In this document: positions 27,540-36,871 of the stretch, one piece after another | How the letters are laid out: each line of letters starts with the position of its first letter | Position numbering within the stretch: the stretch's first letter is position 1 | From: Bartonella apihabitans | Lineage (GTDB): Bacteria; Pseudomonadota; Alphaproteobacteria; Rhizobiales; Rhizobiaceae | Direction: 5' to 3' | Assembly: GCF_030758755.1 (NCBI RefSeq) | Contig: NZ_CP132387.1 | Coordinates: 186,001-250,000 of the forward strand | DNA: 64,000 nucleotides | Notes under the pieces: model-generated | Database searches by the model: none | What the model saw: the letters and a program-made list of their open reading frames with translations, nothing else | Told to the model about the DNA's origin: nothing | Program-made: the position numbers and the translations under genes

Positions 27540-29195
27540 TCACATATTCGGGTAAACAGGACCTTCCCCACCTTGCGGACATGTCCATGTGATATTCTGG
27601 TTCGGATCCTTGATGTCGCATGTCTTGCAATGGATGCAGTTTTGCGCATTAATGACATAGGTTTCCCTGCCATCTTTTTCTATCCATTCGTAAACGCCCG
27701 CAGGACAATAGCGTGTCGAGGGACCTGCATAGATATTCAATTCCGATTTTTCCTGAACATCAAGCGAGGTTACTTTCAAATGGCAAGGCTCATTCTCTTC
27801 GTGATTTGTATTGGAAAGAAAAACACTCGAGAGGCGGTCAAAACTGACAATGCCATCAGGTTTCGGATAGTCGATCGGTTTGTGTTTTTCTGCCGGTTCA
27901 AGATAAAGATAATCCGGTAGACCATGCGACATTGTACCGAAAAATGAAAAGTGGAAGAGCGCCTGACACCACATGTCAAAGCCGCCCAGTTGAACACCTC
28001 TTTTCGTGCCATATTTCGATAATAACGGCTTTACGTTGCGTACCGGATAAAGATCTTTTCCGATTGCACTGTCACGCCAGCCATTTTCAATTTCGCTGAT
28101 TTCATCATGACTGCGACCGGCATTTATGGCCGCGGCAATTGCGTTGGCAGCGTAAACGCCGGATAAAACCGCATTGTGCGACCCCTTTATGCGGGGAACA
28201 TTCATGAAACCGGCAGAACAGCCGATTAATGCACCACCCGGAAAAGTCAATTTCGGGACAGATTGCCAGCCGCCTTCGGTCAGCGCACGGGCACCATAAG
28301 CAATGCGTTTTCCACCTTCGAATATCGGGCGAATTGCCGGATGTGTTTTGAAACGCTGGAATTCTTCAAACGGAGAAAGGTAAGGGTTTTTATAATTGAG
28401 GTGAACAACGAAACCGACAGCAATCTGGTTGTTGTCCATGTGATAGAGGAAAGAACCGCCACCCGTTTCGTCATCAAGTGGCCAGCCCAATGTATGTTGG
28501 ACAAGGCCGGCGTGATGTTTTGACGGGTCGATTTCCCATAATTCTTTCAGGCCTATGCCATATTTTTGTGGCGAGCGCCCTTTATCAAGATCGAACTTGT
28601 TGATGAGAGTTTTTGCAAGTGACCCACGTGCTCCTTCACCAATCAGAACATATTTGCCAAGAAGCTCCATGCCCCGCATATAATTGGGGCCTTGACTGCC
28701 GTCTTTTTCAACCCCCATATCGCCTGTTGCAATGCCTGTAACAGCACCGTCTTTATTATAAAGAACTTCCGTGGCAGCAAAACCGGGATAGATTTCCACG
28801 CCAAGCGCTTCCGCTTTGGTTGCAAGCCACCGGCAAACATTTCCTAAAGAGACAATGTATTTTCCATGATTGGAAAGAATTTTCGGCATAATCCGGTTGG
28901 AAAGCTGCTTGGCTTTTGTCTCGTCCAATAAGTAAATATGGTCTTCTTTTACCTCCGTTGTGAAAGGATGGTTTTGGTCGTCGCGCCAATCCGGCAAAAG
29001 AGTGTCAATGCCGATTGGATCGACAACAGCACCGGATAGAATGTGGGCACCGACTTCGACACCTTTTTCTACAATAACAACCGAAAGATCAGGGTTGATC
29101 TGTTTCAGTCTTATAGCAGCCGAAAGGCCTGCCGGGCCGGCACCGACAATAACAACGTCAAATTCCATGCTTTCGCGCGGAGGTAATTCATTCAT
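27540..29195 (-). CDS. Electron transfer flavoprotein–ubiquinone oxidoreductase
   Basis: 551 residues from ATG 29195, which directly precedes the conserved MNELPPRESMEFDVVIVGAG opening (an upstream in-frame start at 29261 would overlap etfA by 65 bases). Features: FAD fold VIVGAGPAGLSAA near the N-terminus, and C-terminal 4Fe-4S cysteines in CIHCKTCDIKDP with the fourth in WTCPQGGEGP. It passes electrons from ETF to ubiquinone in the inner membrane during fatty-acid and amine oxidation. Follows etfA directly, forming an etfB–etfA–ETF-QO operon. Confidence 0.95.
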   Translation of the reverse strand: MNELPPRESMEFDVVIVGAGPAGLSAAIRLKQINPDLSVVIVEKGVEVGAHILSGAVVDPIGIDTLLPDWRDDQNHPFTTEVKEDHIYLLDETKAKQLSNRIMPKILSNHGKYIVSLGNVCRWLATKAEALGVEIYPGFAATEVLYNKDGAVTGIATGDMGVEKDGSQGPNYMRGMELLGKYVLIGEGARGSLAKTLINKFDLDKGRSPQKYGIGLKELWEIDPSKHHAGLVQHTLGWPLDDETGGGSFLYHMDNNQIAVGFVVHLNYKNPYLSPFEEFQRFKTHPAIRPIFEGGKRIAYGARALTEGGWQSVPKLTFPGGALIGCSAGFMNVPRIKGSHNAVLSGVYAANAIAAAINAGRSHDEISEIENGWRDSAIGKDLYPVRNVKPLLSKYGTKRGVQLGGFDMWCQALFHFSFFGTMSHGLPDYLYLEPAEKHKPIDYPKPDGIVSFDRLSSVFLSNTNHEENEPCHLKVTSLDVQEKSELNIYAGPSTRYCPAGVYEWIEKDGRETYVINAQNCIHCKTCDIKDPNQNITWTCPQGGEGPVYPNM

Positions 29196-29196
29196 T

Positions 29197-30126
29197 TCAA
29201 AGCGCCTTTTCAAGCTCCGGAATAATGTCGAAAAGATCACCGACCAATGCGTAGTCGGCAATATGCATCATCGGTGCGTCTTCATCCTTGTTGATTGCAA
29301 CGATGACACGTGAATCTTTCATGCCTGCAAGGTGCTGGATGGCACCGGAAATCGCAACAGCGATATAGAGCTCCGGTGCGACAACTTTTCCGGTCTGTCC
29401 GACCTGCCAGTCATTGGGGGCATAACCGGCGTCAACGGCTGCACGGCTTGCACCCACGGCAGCACCGAGTTTGTCGGCAAGCGGAAGCAGAATAGACATG
29501 AAATTTTCTTCCGAACCGAGGCCACGGCCACCCGAAACAATTATTTTTGCCGAAGTGAGTTCAGGCCGGTCACTCTTCTTCACCTCTTCACTGACATAGC
29601 GTGACAGGGACGGGTCTGCTGCCGGAGTGATTTTTTCAATCGGTGCTGTACTATTTCCTGCCTTTGCCTTGAATGAAGCGGTACGCACCGTAATCACCTT
29701 TTTCCCATCCGTTGACTGGACGGTTTCGATAGCATTGCCGGCATAGATCGGACGTTTGAATGTGTCTGGCGAAACAACCTCGATAATGTCGGAAATTTGC
29801 ATGACATCAAGAGATGCTGCCACCCGTGGCATAATATTTTTACCGTTGGTCGTGGCGGCAGCCATGATGACATCATAGTCTTTGCTTTCAGCAACAATTG
29901 TTGCAGCGACCGGTTCGGCCAATTGTTGCTCGAGATAGTCGGCTTCTGCCAGAAGAACTTTATGGACATTGTCGAGTTTTGCAGCTTGTTCAGCAACCGT
30001 TTGTGCATTTTTCCCGCAAACGAGGATATCGACATCACCCCCGATAGCATGGGCTGCGGTTAAAGCTTTTGCTGTCTGTTCTGACAAGGCAACATTATTA
30101 TGTTCAGCCAATAAAAGAATGGTCAT
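29197..30126 (-). CDS. etfA: Electron transfer flavoprotein subunit alpha
   Basis: 309 residues. The C-terminal FAD-binding domain shows [12 protein letters not shown] (about 199-210), [23 protein letters not shown] across about 225-250, and [10 protein letters not shown], all ETF-alpha signatures. With EtfB it forms a soluble FAD heterodimer that takes electrons from dehydrogenases. Sits 22 bases after etfB and one base before the ETF-QO start. Confidence 0.96.
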   Translation of the reverse strand: MTILLLAEHNNVALSEQTAKALTAAHAIGGDVDILVCGKNAQTVAEQAAKLDNVHKVLLAEADYLEQQLAEPVAATIVAESKDYDVIMAAATTNGKNIMPRVAASLDVMQISDIIEVVSPDTFKRPIYAGNAIETVQSTDGKKVITVRTASFKAKAGNSTAPIEKITPAADPSLSRYVSEEVKKSDRPELTSAKIIVSGGRGLGSEENFMSILLPLADKLGAAVGASRAAVDAGYAPNDWQVGQTGKVVAPELYIAVAISGAIQHLAGMKDSRVIVAINKDEDAPMMHIADYALVGDLFDIIPELEKAL

Positions 30127-30148
30127 GAATAAATCCTTCCCTTGATGC

Positions 30149-30898
30149 TCAGAGGACGCCAGCGTCTTGTTTCAATTTTTCGACAAGTTCGGCAACATTT
30201 TTGACTTTTACACCGGCCTTGCGGGTTTGCGGTTCTTCCACTTTCAGGATTTTTAATCTCTGTTTGTTGGTCACACCAAGTTCAGCCAGAGTTTTCTGTT
30301 CGATCGGCTTTTTACGTGCCCGCATAATGTTAGGAAGAGAGGCGTAACGTGGTTCGTTAAGACGAAGATCGGCGGTCATTACAGCAGGAAGTTTGACGGC
30401 TACGGTTTGCAAGCCTCCGTCGACTTCACGTGTTACAACGGCTTCGCCATCTTTCAATTCGATTTTCGAAGCGAAAGTTGCTTGTCCCCAGCCGAGCAAT
30501 GCTGCAAGCATTTGTCCTGTCTGGTTGGAATCATCGTCAATTGCCTGTTTGCCGAGGAAAACCATATCCGGTTTCTCATTTTCGACGACAGCTTTCAATA
30601 TTTTAGCAACCGTGAGCGGTTCGACTTCTTCATCTGTCTGGACAAAAATGGCGCGATCAGCACCGACCGCCAAAGCTGTTCTCAATGTATCCTGAGCAGC
30701 TTGCGGACCGACGCTTACAGCAACAACTTCACTTGCGTGACCGGCTTCTTTTTCACGAACAGCTTGTTCAAGTGCTATTTCGTCAAACGGATTCATCGAC
30801 ATTTTGACATTAGCAAGTTCGACGCCTGTCCCGTCGCTTTTTACGAGAGGTTTGACGTTGTAATCTATGACGCGTTTTACAGCTACCAATATTTTCAT
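30149..30898 (-). CDS. etfB: Electron transfer flavoprotein subunit beta
   Basis: 249 residues, standard length. Opening [20 protein letters not shown]/recognition-region [13 protein letters not shown], and the [23 protein letters not shown] family signature (here [20 protein letters not shown] region, about 173-193) identify EtfB. First gene of the operon with etfA and ETF-QO; promoter expected in the 420-base upstream gap. Confidence 0.96.
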   Translation of the reverse strand: MKILVAVKRVIDYNVKPLVKSDGTGVELANVKMSMNPFDEIALEQAVREKEAGHASEVVAVSVGPQAAQDTLRTALAVGADRAIFVQTDEEVEPLTVAKILKAVVENEKPDMVFLGKQAIDDDSNQTGQMLAALLGWGQATFASKIELKDGEAVVTREVDGGLQTVAVKLPAVMTADLRLNEPRYASLPNIMRARKKPIEQKTLAELGVTNKQRLKILKVEEPQTRKAGVKVKNVAELVEKLKQDAGVL

Positions 30899-31319
30899 AG
30901 GCCTATCCCTTTGCTAGAACCGCTAATCGTTACCATTCCCTTATGTTATGTTATTCGGTCGACAATCAAATGTATAGAATTAACACCGGCTTAATCCAAC
31001 CAATTTTTGTTGGACTTGACATCCCTGGATAAAGTTCGATGTTCAAGTGTTGAGCTTGCCATAATTGTTGATATTTTCAAGATGCTTATCATCAAAACGG
31101 ATTTTAATCATTTGATGGGAGCAAACGGGCTTGGCCGTTATCAACGGAAAAGATAAAAATTTTTTAATCAATATGTTCAGAGTGAAAAAGATTTGACGGC
31201 GAACTTAGGTGTTTGCCTAACCGCCTTACACGTCCCGTCAAACCATTCGGCACTGCCGCCTTTCCTGATAAAGAAAGGTTGTCGGCAGTGCCGGTTTTTC
31301 TATCCGGTTTTGACGGTGG
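30899..31319. other. Intergenic region upstream of etfB
   Basis: About 420 bases holding the etfB promoter and, at its right end, a large hairpin. No coding frame of quality was seen. Confidence 0.35.
31248..31299. terminator. Long GC-rich hairpin with T-run
   Basis: CGGCACTGCCG (31248-31258) pairs with CGGCAGTGCCG (31283-31293), extended by CCTTTC/GAAAGG inside, followed by TTTTTC on the plus strand. It follows the stop of the aldo/keto reductase (31320, minus), for which it may be the terminator even though the T-run points the other way. Confidence 0.55.
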
Positions 31320-32300
31320 TCACCAAGCATAAGCTTCGGGAGCTTCGCCTTTTGGACCCGGCCAAATTTTGTCGAGCTTATCCAGTGTTTCTTTTGACAA
31401 AGAAATATCAACAGCTTTCAAATTTGCTTCCAGCTGGGCTTTTGTTCTGGGGCCGATAATCGGAGCGCTAACAACCGGATTATTGAGACACCATGCAAGC
31501 GCCACATCTGTCGGTTTTTCATTCAACTCTTTGCATAAAGCTTCATAGGCAACGAGTTGATCGTGGTGTTCAGCAACAACATCTTCAAGATCGGCACGAC
31601 GGCCACTCTCGAATTTGTCAAGCGCACCGGCGAGCAATCCGCCATCAAGCGGGCTCCATAGAATTAATCCCAAACCGTGATAGCGGCAGGCAGGAATGAC
31701 TTCGGTTTCAATGGCGCGGTTTCTGAGATTATAAATGTCCTGTTCACTGACAAGGCCGAGCATATGCCGTGCGAGAGCTTTGCCTTGCGCCGTTGCAATG
31801 TGCCAGCCGGCGAAATTCGATGAACCGACATAGGAAATCTTTCCTTGCGTGATGAGAACCTCCATCGCTTCCCATATCTCGTCCCAAGGCGTTCCACGGT
31901 CGATATGGTGCATTTGATAAAGGTCGATATGATCGGTTTTAAGCCGTTTTAAACTTGCTTCACAAGCGCGCCTTATGTGGTAAGCGGAAAGGTGTCTATC
32001 ATTTACGCCATAATCCATCGGTTGATAAAGCTTGGTGGCAAGAACAATTTTGTCGCGTTTGCCGCTGTTTTTGATCCAGTTGCCGATAAATTCTTCTGAA
32101 ATTCCGGTGCCCTTCGGAATTTCAGGATATTGGCGCGTTCCATAAATATCTGCCGTGTCAAACAGATTGATGCCATTATCAACGGCAGCATCCATAATAT
32201 TGAATGCTTCTTTTTCATCTGTCAGATAGCCGAAATTCATCGCCCCCAATGCCAAACGGCTGACTTTAAGACCGGTGCGACCAAGATTAGTATATTTCAT
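31320..32300 (-). CDS. Aldo/keto reductase
   Basis: 326 residues, (beta/alpha)8 barrel of the AKR superfamily. Catalytic tetrad: Asp in NLFDTADIYG with Tyr (about 50-56), Lys in VLATKLYQ (about 86), and His in LYQMHHID (about 125). The NADPH-binding C-terminal loop PIIGPRTKAQLEANL is present. Reduces aldehydes and ketones with NADPH. An AGAGG-like site precedes ATG 32300. Monocistronic; an unusual array of CCGG palindromes lies upstream. Confidence 0.9.
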   Translation of the reverse strand: MKYTNLGRTGLKVSRLALGAMNFGYLTDEKEAFNIMDAAVDNGINLFDTADIYGTRQYPEIPKGTGISEEFIGNWIKNSGKRDKIVLATKLYQPMDYGVNDRHLSAYHIRRACEASLKRLKTDHIDLYQMHHIDRGTPWDEIWEAMEVLITQGKISYVGSSNFAGWHIATAQGKALARHMLGLVSEQDIYNLRNRAIETEVIPACRYHGLGLILWSPLDGGLLAGALDKFESGRRADLEDVVAEHHDQLVAYEALCKELNEKPTDVALAWCLNNPVVSAPIIGPRTKAQLEANLKAVDISLSKETLDKLDKIWPGPKGEAPEAYAW

Positions 32301-32905
32301 TTTATTTTCCTCTTTAAGAACAGATTGCGAGAAAATCGAGCGTGATTAATCGGTTAATCGATCTTCCGGAAAATCCGGAAAATTCCGGATCAATCCGGTT
32401 CTCGAACTTTCACGTGGTTTTCCGAACGCTTGTTCTTGCTTCTTTTAACTTCACGGAAAAATCGATTGGCAAAGCGGGCTTTGTCATATGACAAATTTGC
32501 CGATCAAATCGGACGCTTGAAATGAGTTTCCGAACCGAAAGAACTTAGATGACATTCAAGCTTCGCCAATGAAATTCCATGGGCTGTTCTTTAAGAGCCT
32601 AACATAATTCATTGCGCTGTTTAGACGGGAAAAGCCGCATGTTATTATGAATGCTATTCATATATTGGATATAAGTCGGGTAACAGAAGGCCATGCGGAA
32701 AGTTGATAATTTCGAGATAACAATTCCAAAATTCTTTCTAGCAATAGGTAAGAAAGCGACGAAAATTGTAAGGCTTGGATATCATACCGAACTTGGTCAT
32801 CACCATAAAACCGGTATGAAGTTAAGAATGTGACCGACAGAGAGCGGAAGATCGGTCATCTTCAGAGAACCGATCTTTTGAAATACGCTATTTTAGAAAA
32901 GAATT
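32301..32905. other. Intergenic region (605 bases)
   Basis: Between the aldo/keto reductase start and the MaoC-like gene end, both on the minus strand. It contains the CCGG array at 32366-32398 and a 46-codon plus-strand frame (32693-32833, beginning MRKVDNFEITIPKFF) without a convincing ribosome site; no gene is called. Confidence 0.4.
32366..32398. repeat. Helically phased CCGG palindromes upstream of the aldo/keto reductase
   Basis: CCGG cores at 32366, 32375, 32385 and 32395, each flanked by AT (TTCCGGA or ATCCGGA), spaced 9, 10 and 10 bases, about 65-100 bases upstream of the aldo/keto reductase start. Adjacent is a TTAATCGG/TTAATCGA direct repeat at 32346-32361. Regular one-turn spacing suggests a protein-binding array. 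Confidence 0.4.
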
Positions 32906-33736
32906 TTAGTGGTCGAGCGTGAATTCGACGCTGCTTGATTGTGCAATGCCGTTTTCATTCCCCACCCAAAGTTCGGCTTTGCCGGTGCTTGTTTTTTGAC
33001 CGGCCGTTATAAATTTATCCGGACAAAAAATCGGCCTTTGGCTGCGGAAGGAAAAGCTTGATAGTCTCGCATCCGGATTGGCATTTTTGAAAGCCTGAAG
33101 CGCTAAAGTTGCGAGTAATTGGCCTTGTACCAGCAAGCCGGGATAGCCTTCTTTATCGGTAACATAGGGATAATCATAATGGATGCGGTGGGCATTGAAA
33201 GTCACTGCCGAATAACGGAATAAAGTAACACTATTGGCTTCATGTGTCTCTGACCATTGGCCGTGAGGACATGGTGTCGATTTTGTATTCACAAATTTTG
33301 TCGGTTCCCGATAAACGATATCCTGCTCTTCAAGAACTGCGGTTTCACCGTTTTGAATATGTTTATGTTCGACAGTCACAAAGAGAAGTTTTCCGCTTCT
33401 GCCTTGCTTTTCGGTAATCTCACGAATAGTCGATATACGTTTTGCAGGCTTTCCGATAATCAGAGGGTGGAAGAATTTCAGCCTTCCGCCAGCCCACATT
33501 CGATTGAGGTTTTCTGCAGGAGGTAGAAATTCTCCCCGCGAGGGATGCCCGTCTTCACCTAATGAATGAAAGGAAAGCGTCGGCTGAAAATACATCCAAT
33601 GCCATAAATGTGGCAGAGAACCTGTTCTTTCGGGAAGTTTTATGCCAAGTGTGGCGGCCATGCGGCCCACCAGCACATAATCGATCACATCCTCGATCGT
33701 TTCTGTTTTTCCTACCCAATCGGTAAAATTTGCCAC
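32906..33736 (-). CDS. MaoC-like acyl-CoA hydratase (itaconyl-/mesaconyl-CoA hydratase type)
   Basis: 276 residues, two hot-dog halves. The second half contains FRYSAVTFNAHRIHYDYPYV followed by EGYPGLLVQG, the hydratase motif of Meh/Ich-type mesaconyl-C4-CoA or itaconyl-CoA hydratases, with the active Asp/His in that segment. The first half (WHWMYFQPTL, FLPPAENLNRMWAGG) also matches. It would hydrate a branched C5 enoyl-CoA. Located 89 bases downstream of an ABC-transporter binding-protein gene on the same strand, so may be in the same transcript; no CoA ligase or lyase is nearby. Confidence 0.82.
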   Translation of the reverse strand: MANFTDWVGKTETIEDVIDYVLVGRMAATLGIKLPERTGSLPHLWHWMYFQPTLSFHSLGEDGHPSRGEFLPPAENLNRMWAGGRLKFFHPLIIGKPAKRISTIREITEKQGRSGKLLFVTVEHKHIQNGETAVLEEQDIVYREPTKFVNTKSTPCPHGQWSETHEANSVTLFRYSAVTFNAHRIHYDYPYVTDKEGYPGLLVQGQLLATLALQAFKNANPDARLSSFSFRSQRPIFCPDKFITAGQKTSTGKAELWVGNENGIAQSSSVEFTLDH

Positions 33737-33825
33737 TTTGTCTCCTCCGCTTATTTCCCGATATTTTTATTTAAAAATCAATTCAACAGCAAGCCGGATA
33801 ATAAGTTGTATCCGGCTTTGAAAGA

Positions 33826-34872
33826 TTAATGATTTTCAAGTGCTTTTTTGACAAAACGATCATCGAAAGTTTGCGACAAATCGATTTTACTTCCGTCGAT
33901 TGTTTTGTCATAGGAAAGAAGTTTTAAAGTTGCTTCCTGACTTCCTCTCGAAATCATGCCGTCATGTGAATAGGAAGGAAGCGAATTTTTGACCGCTTCC
34001 AGATAAACTTCGCGATTATTACCGATATATTCTGGCGGAACAGCATTGGCGACATCATCCGGTGTTGCTGTTTGTAACCATTTCAAGGCTTTTACGAAAG
34101 CGTTGGTAATATGTTGGACAGTGTTCGGATAGTTGTCGATAAATTCCTTTTTTGTATAAAGAACGCCGGACGACATTGTGCGTGTGCCAAATATTTTTTC
34201 CATATCCGTTTCGGTTCTTGTGTCGACAAGAATGAAAACCGAATTGTCGTGCATCAAGGTCGAGATCACAGGGTCAAGATTGACAATGGCATCAATTTCG
34301 CCGCGTTTCATTGCTGCTATCGCTGTTGCACCGGCTCCGGTTCCGATCACTGAAACTTCGTCCGGTTTGACGCCATCTTTATCCAGCAAATAATTGAGAA
34401 AATTGTTTGTTGAAGAACCGGGTGCTGTAACGCCGATTTTCATTCCTTTAAGATCACCAGGCTTTTTGACCTTGTCTTTCAGATCGGCGCGGACCGCAAG
34501 CACAATTGCCGGATAACGGTCAAGTTCCAACACTGCACGGACATCCTGACCTTTGGAATGCATACGAATGACCTGATCGTAAGCGCCGGTCGTCACATCG
34601 GCAGATCCTCCCAGAAGTGCCTGAAGCGATTGCGAGCCACCTTTCAAGTCCACCACTTTGACATCCAGTCCTTCTTCTTTGAAGAAACCTTTTTGTGAGG
34701 CAATAGCCAAGGGCAGATAATAGAAAAGCGGTGCACCGCCAACGCTTAAAGTTATGTCTTTCTTTTCCGGTTCGTCATTGGCAAAAGCGTTTCCCGTGAG
34801 CATGACGGACAAAACGGCAAGCATTAGACCCAATCGAAAGATAAATTTTCTGAAATGGGAACTGGATTTCAT
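33826..34872 (-). CDS. ABC transporter substrate-binding protein, NitT/TauT family
   Basis: 348 residues from ATG 34872, preceded by GAGGAG; the longer frame to 34917 would not start with the signal peptide. Signal peptide at about 1-31 (basic MKSSSHFRK, hydrophobic core, cleavage after NAFA). Mature domain of the NMT1/SsuA type: LSVGGAPLFYYLPLAIASQK and GGSQSLQALLGGSADVTTGA bind the ligand cleft. These proteins capture sulfonates, nitrate, pyrimidines or aromatic acids in the periplasm; ligand not determinable here. Third gene after ATPase and permease. Confidence 0.87.
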   Translation of the reverse strand: MKSSSHFRKFIFRLGLMLAVLSVMLTGNAFANDEPEKKDITLSVGGAPLFYYLPLAIASQKGFFKEEGLDVKVVDLKGGSQSLQALLGGSADVTTGAYDQVIRMHSKGQDVRAVLELDRYPAIVLAVRADLKDKVKKPGDLKGMKIGVTAPGSSTNNFLNYLLDKDGVKPDEVSVIGTGAGATAIAAMKRGEIDAIVNLDPVISTLMHDNSVFILVDTRTETDMEKIFGTRTMSSGVLYTKKEFIDNYPNTVQHITNAFVKALKWLQTATPDDVANAVPPEYIGNNREVYLEAVKNSLPSYSHDGMISRGSQEATLKLLSYDKTIDGSKIDLSQTFDDRFVKKALENH

Positions 34873-34900
34873 AAGCTTTCTCCTCAAGATTGCTTTCTTC

Positions 34901-35692
34901 TCAAGACTGTTTACCACGCGGGTCTGCCCGCCAGATCAGTAGCCGTTTTTCGATCATACTGACGAGAATATCGATCAGAATAACAAAAATGGTCAGAATT
35001 AACATACCGGAAAAAACACCGGTAACATCAAAAACACCTTCTGCTTGCGAAATGAGATAGCCAAGGCCGGCAGATGCGCCGAGATATTCGCCGACAACAG
35101 CACCCACCATAGCAAATCCGACAGATGTATGAAGCGAAGAGAACACCCATGTCATGGCAGAGGGGAGATAAACATGGCGCAATAATTGCCGCTCGTTCAT
35201 GCCGATCATACGGGCATTTGCAAGAATGGTCGGATTGACTTCTCTGACCCCTTGGTAAACGTTGAAAAACACAACGAAAAACACAAGTGTGAAGCCGAGC
35301 GCAACCTTCGACCATATGCCAAGGCCGAACCAGAGTGCGAAAATCGGTGCAAGAACGACACGTGGCAAAGCATTTGCCGCTTTGATATAGGGGTCAAAAA
35401 CCGCAGCCAACATTTTCTTTTGTGCAAACCAGAAGCCCAATAAAATCCCGCCGCCGGCGCCGATCGCGAAAGCAAGAATTGTTTCAAGCAGTGTAATCCA
35501 TAAATGGTACCAGACTTTACCACTCTGGAAATCGAGACCAATGCGTTTAAAAATACCAATCGGTGTAGAAAAGAAAAACGGCGGCAGAACGGGTTTTCCG
35601 TTAAAAAGCGGAACAGTTGTTCCTATTTCCCACAAACAAAAGAAGATAATAGCAACCGAAAGCTGTAACAGAAAAATCTTCAGACGCTTCAT
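34901..35692 (-). CDS. ABC transporter permease, NitT/TauT family
   Basis: 263 residues, six membrane helices, with the EAA-type loop EVNPTILANARMIGMNERQL that contacts the ATPase. Overlaps the ATPase gene by 4 bases and is followed, 28 bases later, by the binding-protein gene. Membrane component of the importer; relatives include SsuC and TauC. Confidence 0.87.
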   Translation of the reverse strand: MKRLKIFLLQLSVAIIFFCLWEIGTTVPLFNGKPVLPPFFFSTPIGIFKRIGLDFQSGKVWYHLWITLLETILAFAIGAGGGILLGFWFAQKKMLAAVFDPYIKAANALPRVVLAPIFALWFGLGIWSKVALGFTLVFFVVFFNVYQGVREVNPTILANARMIGMNERQLLRHVYLPSAMTWVFSSLHTSVGFAMVGAVVGEYLGASAGLGYLISQAEGVFDVTGVFSGMLILTIFVILIDILVSMIEKRLLIWRADPRGKQS

Positions 35693-36516
35693 GATTTATC
35701 TCCCTGTTCATAGGCTTTGAGAACCTCTTCTTTAAGATCGTTCCATAATGTCCGGTGGATTTCGGCAAATTCGGCCGTAAGCCGGATTTCCTGCAAATTG
35801 CGCGGGCGCGGCAAATTGATGAGATAATCACCTTTGACATGTGAAGCCGGTCCCGCCGAAATAATAATAACACGATCGGCAAGGGTAATTGCTTCTTCCA
35901 GATCATGTGTCACAAACATAACGGCCTTGCGGTCTCTCGACCAAAGTTTCAAAAGGAGATCGCCCATCAGAACCCGTGTTTGTGCGTCGAGTGGTCCGAA
36001 CGGCTCATCCATTAGAATAAGCTTGGGATTAAGGATCAAAACCTGTGCAAGCCCGATGCGCTTTCTTTGTCCGCCCGATAATTGGTGCGGATAGCGGTTA
36101 CCGAATGCTTGGAGGCCGACACGGGCAAGCCATTCTCTGGATTGGTTTAATGCATCCTGTCTTTTTACACCACGGATTTCCAGACCGATTGCAATATTGT
36201 CTATCGCCGTCTTCCACGGCATTAATGAATCGGACTGGAAAAGATAACCGGCTTCGTGATTGATACCTGAAAGTGGATGACCGAATATCTCGCATGTGCC
36301 ATGGGCAGGTGGCAAGAGCCCCGCTGCAACATTGAGCAAAGTCGATTTTCCGCAACCGGTAGGGCCGACAATTGCTAAAAACTGTCCTGCCGGAACTTCG
36401 AGGTCAGCCTTTTTTACAGCCGTGAAATTGTTGAAAACCACGCTTACATCATCGAGTTTGACCGCGGGTGCCAATAGTTCAGCGCCGGATTGATTTTGCT
36501 TGATTGGTTCAGGCAT
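35689..36516 (-). CDS. ABC transporter ATP-binding protein, NitT/TauT family
   Basis: 275 residues. Walker A GPTGCGKSTLL (about 50-60), Q-loop in LFQSDSLMPW, signature LSGGQRKRIGLAQVL, Walker B LILMDEPFGPLD and switch His in FVTHDLEEA all present. Drives the adjacent permease. First gene of the operon, with the promoter in the 355-base gap upstream. Confidence 0.88.
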   Translation of the reverse strand: MPEPIKQNQSGAELLAPAVKLDDVSVVFNNFTAVKKADLEVPAGQFLAIVGPTGCGKSTLLNVAAGLLPPAHGTCEIFGHPLSGINHEAGYLFQSDSLMPWKTAIDNIAIGLEIRGVKRQDALNQSREWLARVGLQAFGNRYPHQLSGGQRKRIGLAQVLILNPKLILMDEPFGPLDAQTRVLMGDLLLKLWSRDRKAVMFVTHDLEEAITLADRVIIISAGPASHVKGDYLINLPRPRNLQEIRLTAEFAEIHRTLWNDLKEEVLKAYEQGDKS

Positions 36517-36871
36517 TCATTGTTCCATAATCTCATTATTACGAGTTGAATTTGCAACTTGTTTCGCGTTTTCGTTTGCCACATCAACTATCAAGATTAA
36601 AGGAAAAATTATAAAAACACGTTTTTCAAGTTAAATATAAAAAATTTTAAGGTCTTTATACGAAATAAAATTACATGGCGCCTCTTGTTAAATAAGCATT
36701 GGAGGTGCGTTCAAAGCGGGAAACAAGCCGTTGATCGCCGAACCCATCATTGCATTTATAGTTAAGGCTAAATTTACCAAACTCGGGCTATGAATAACAA
36801 GGGCTTGACCGATTATGCGCTTAAAGCCCGGAATGTTCCAGTCTATTGTGTTTTGAGTAAAAGGCCGTGCA
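36517..36871. other. Intergenic region between divergent genes
   Basis: 355 bases between the ABC ATPase (minus) and the coiled-coil membrane protein (plus). AT-rich; promoters expected. No coding frame or structured RNA recognised. Confidence 0.35.

Noticed and set aside
32693..32833. 46-codon plus-strand frame
   Set aside because: No convincing ribosome site; only weak compositional support.
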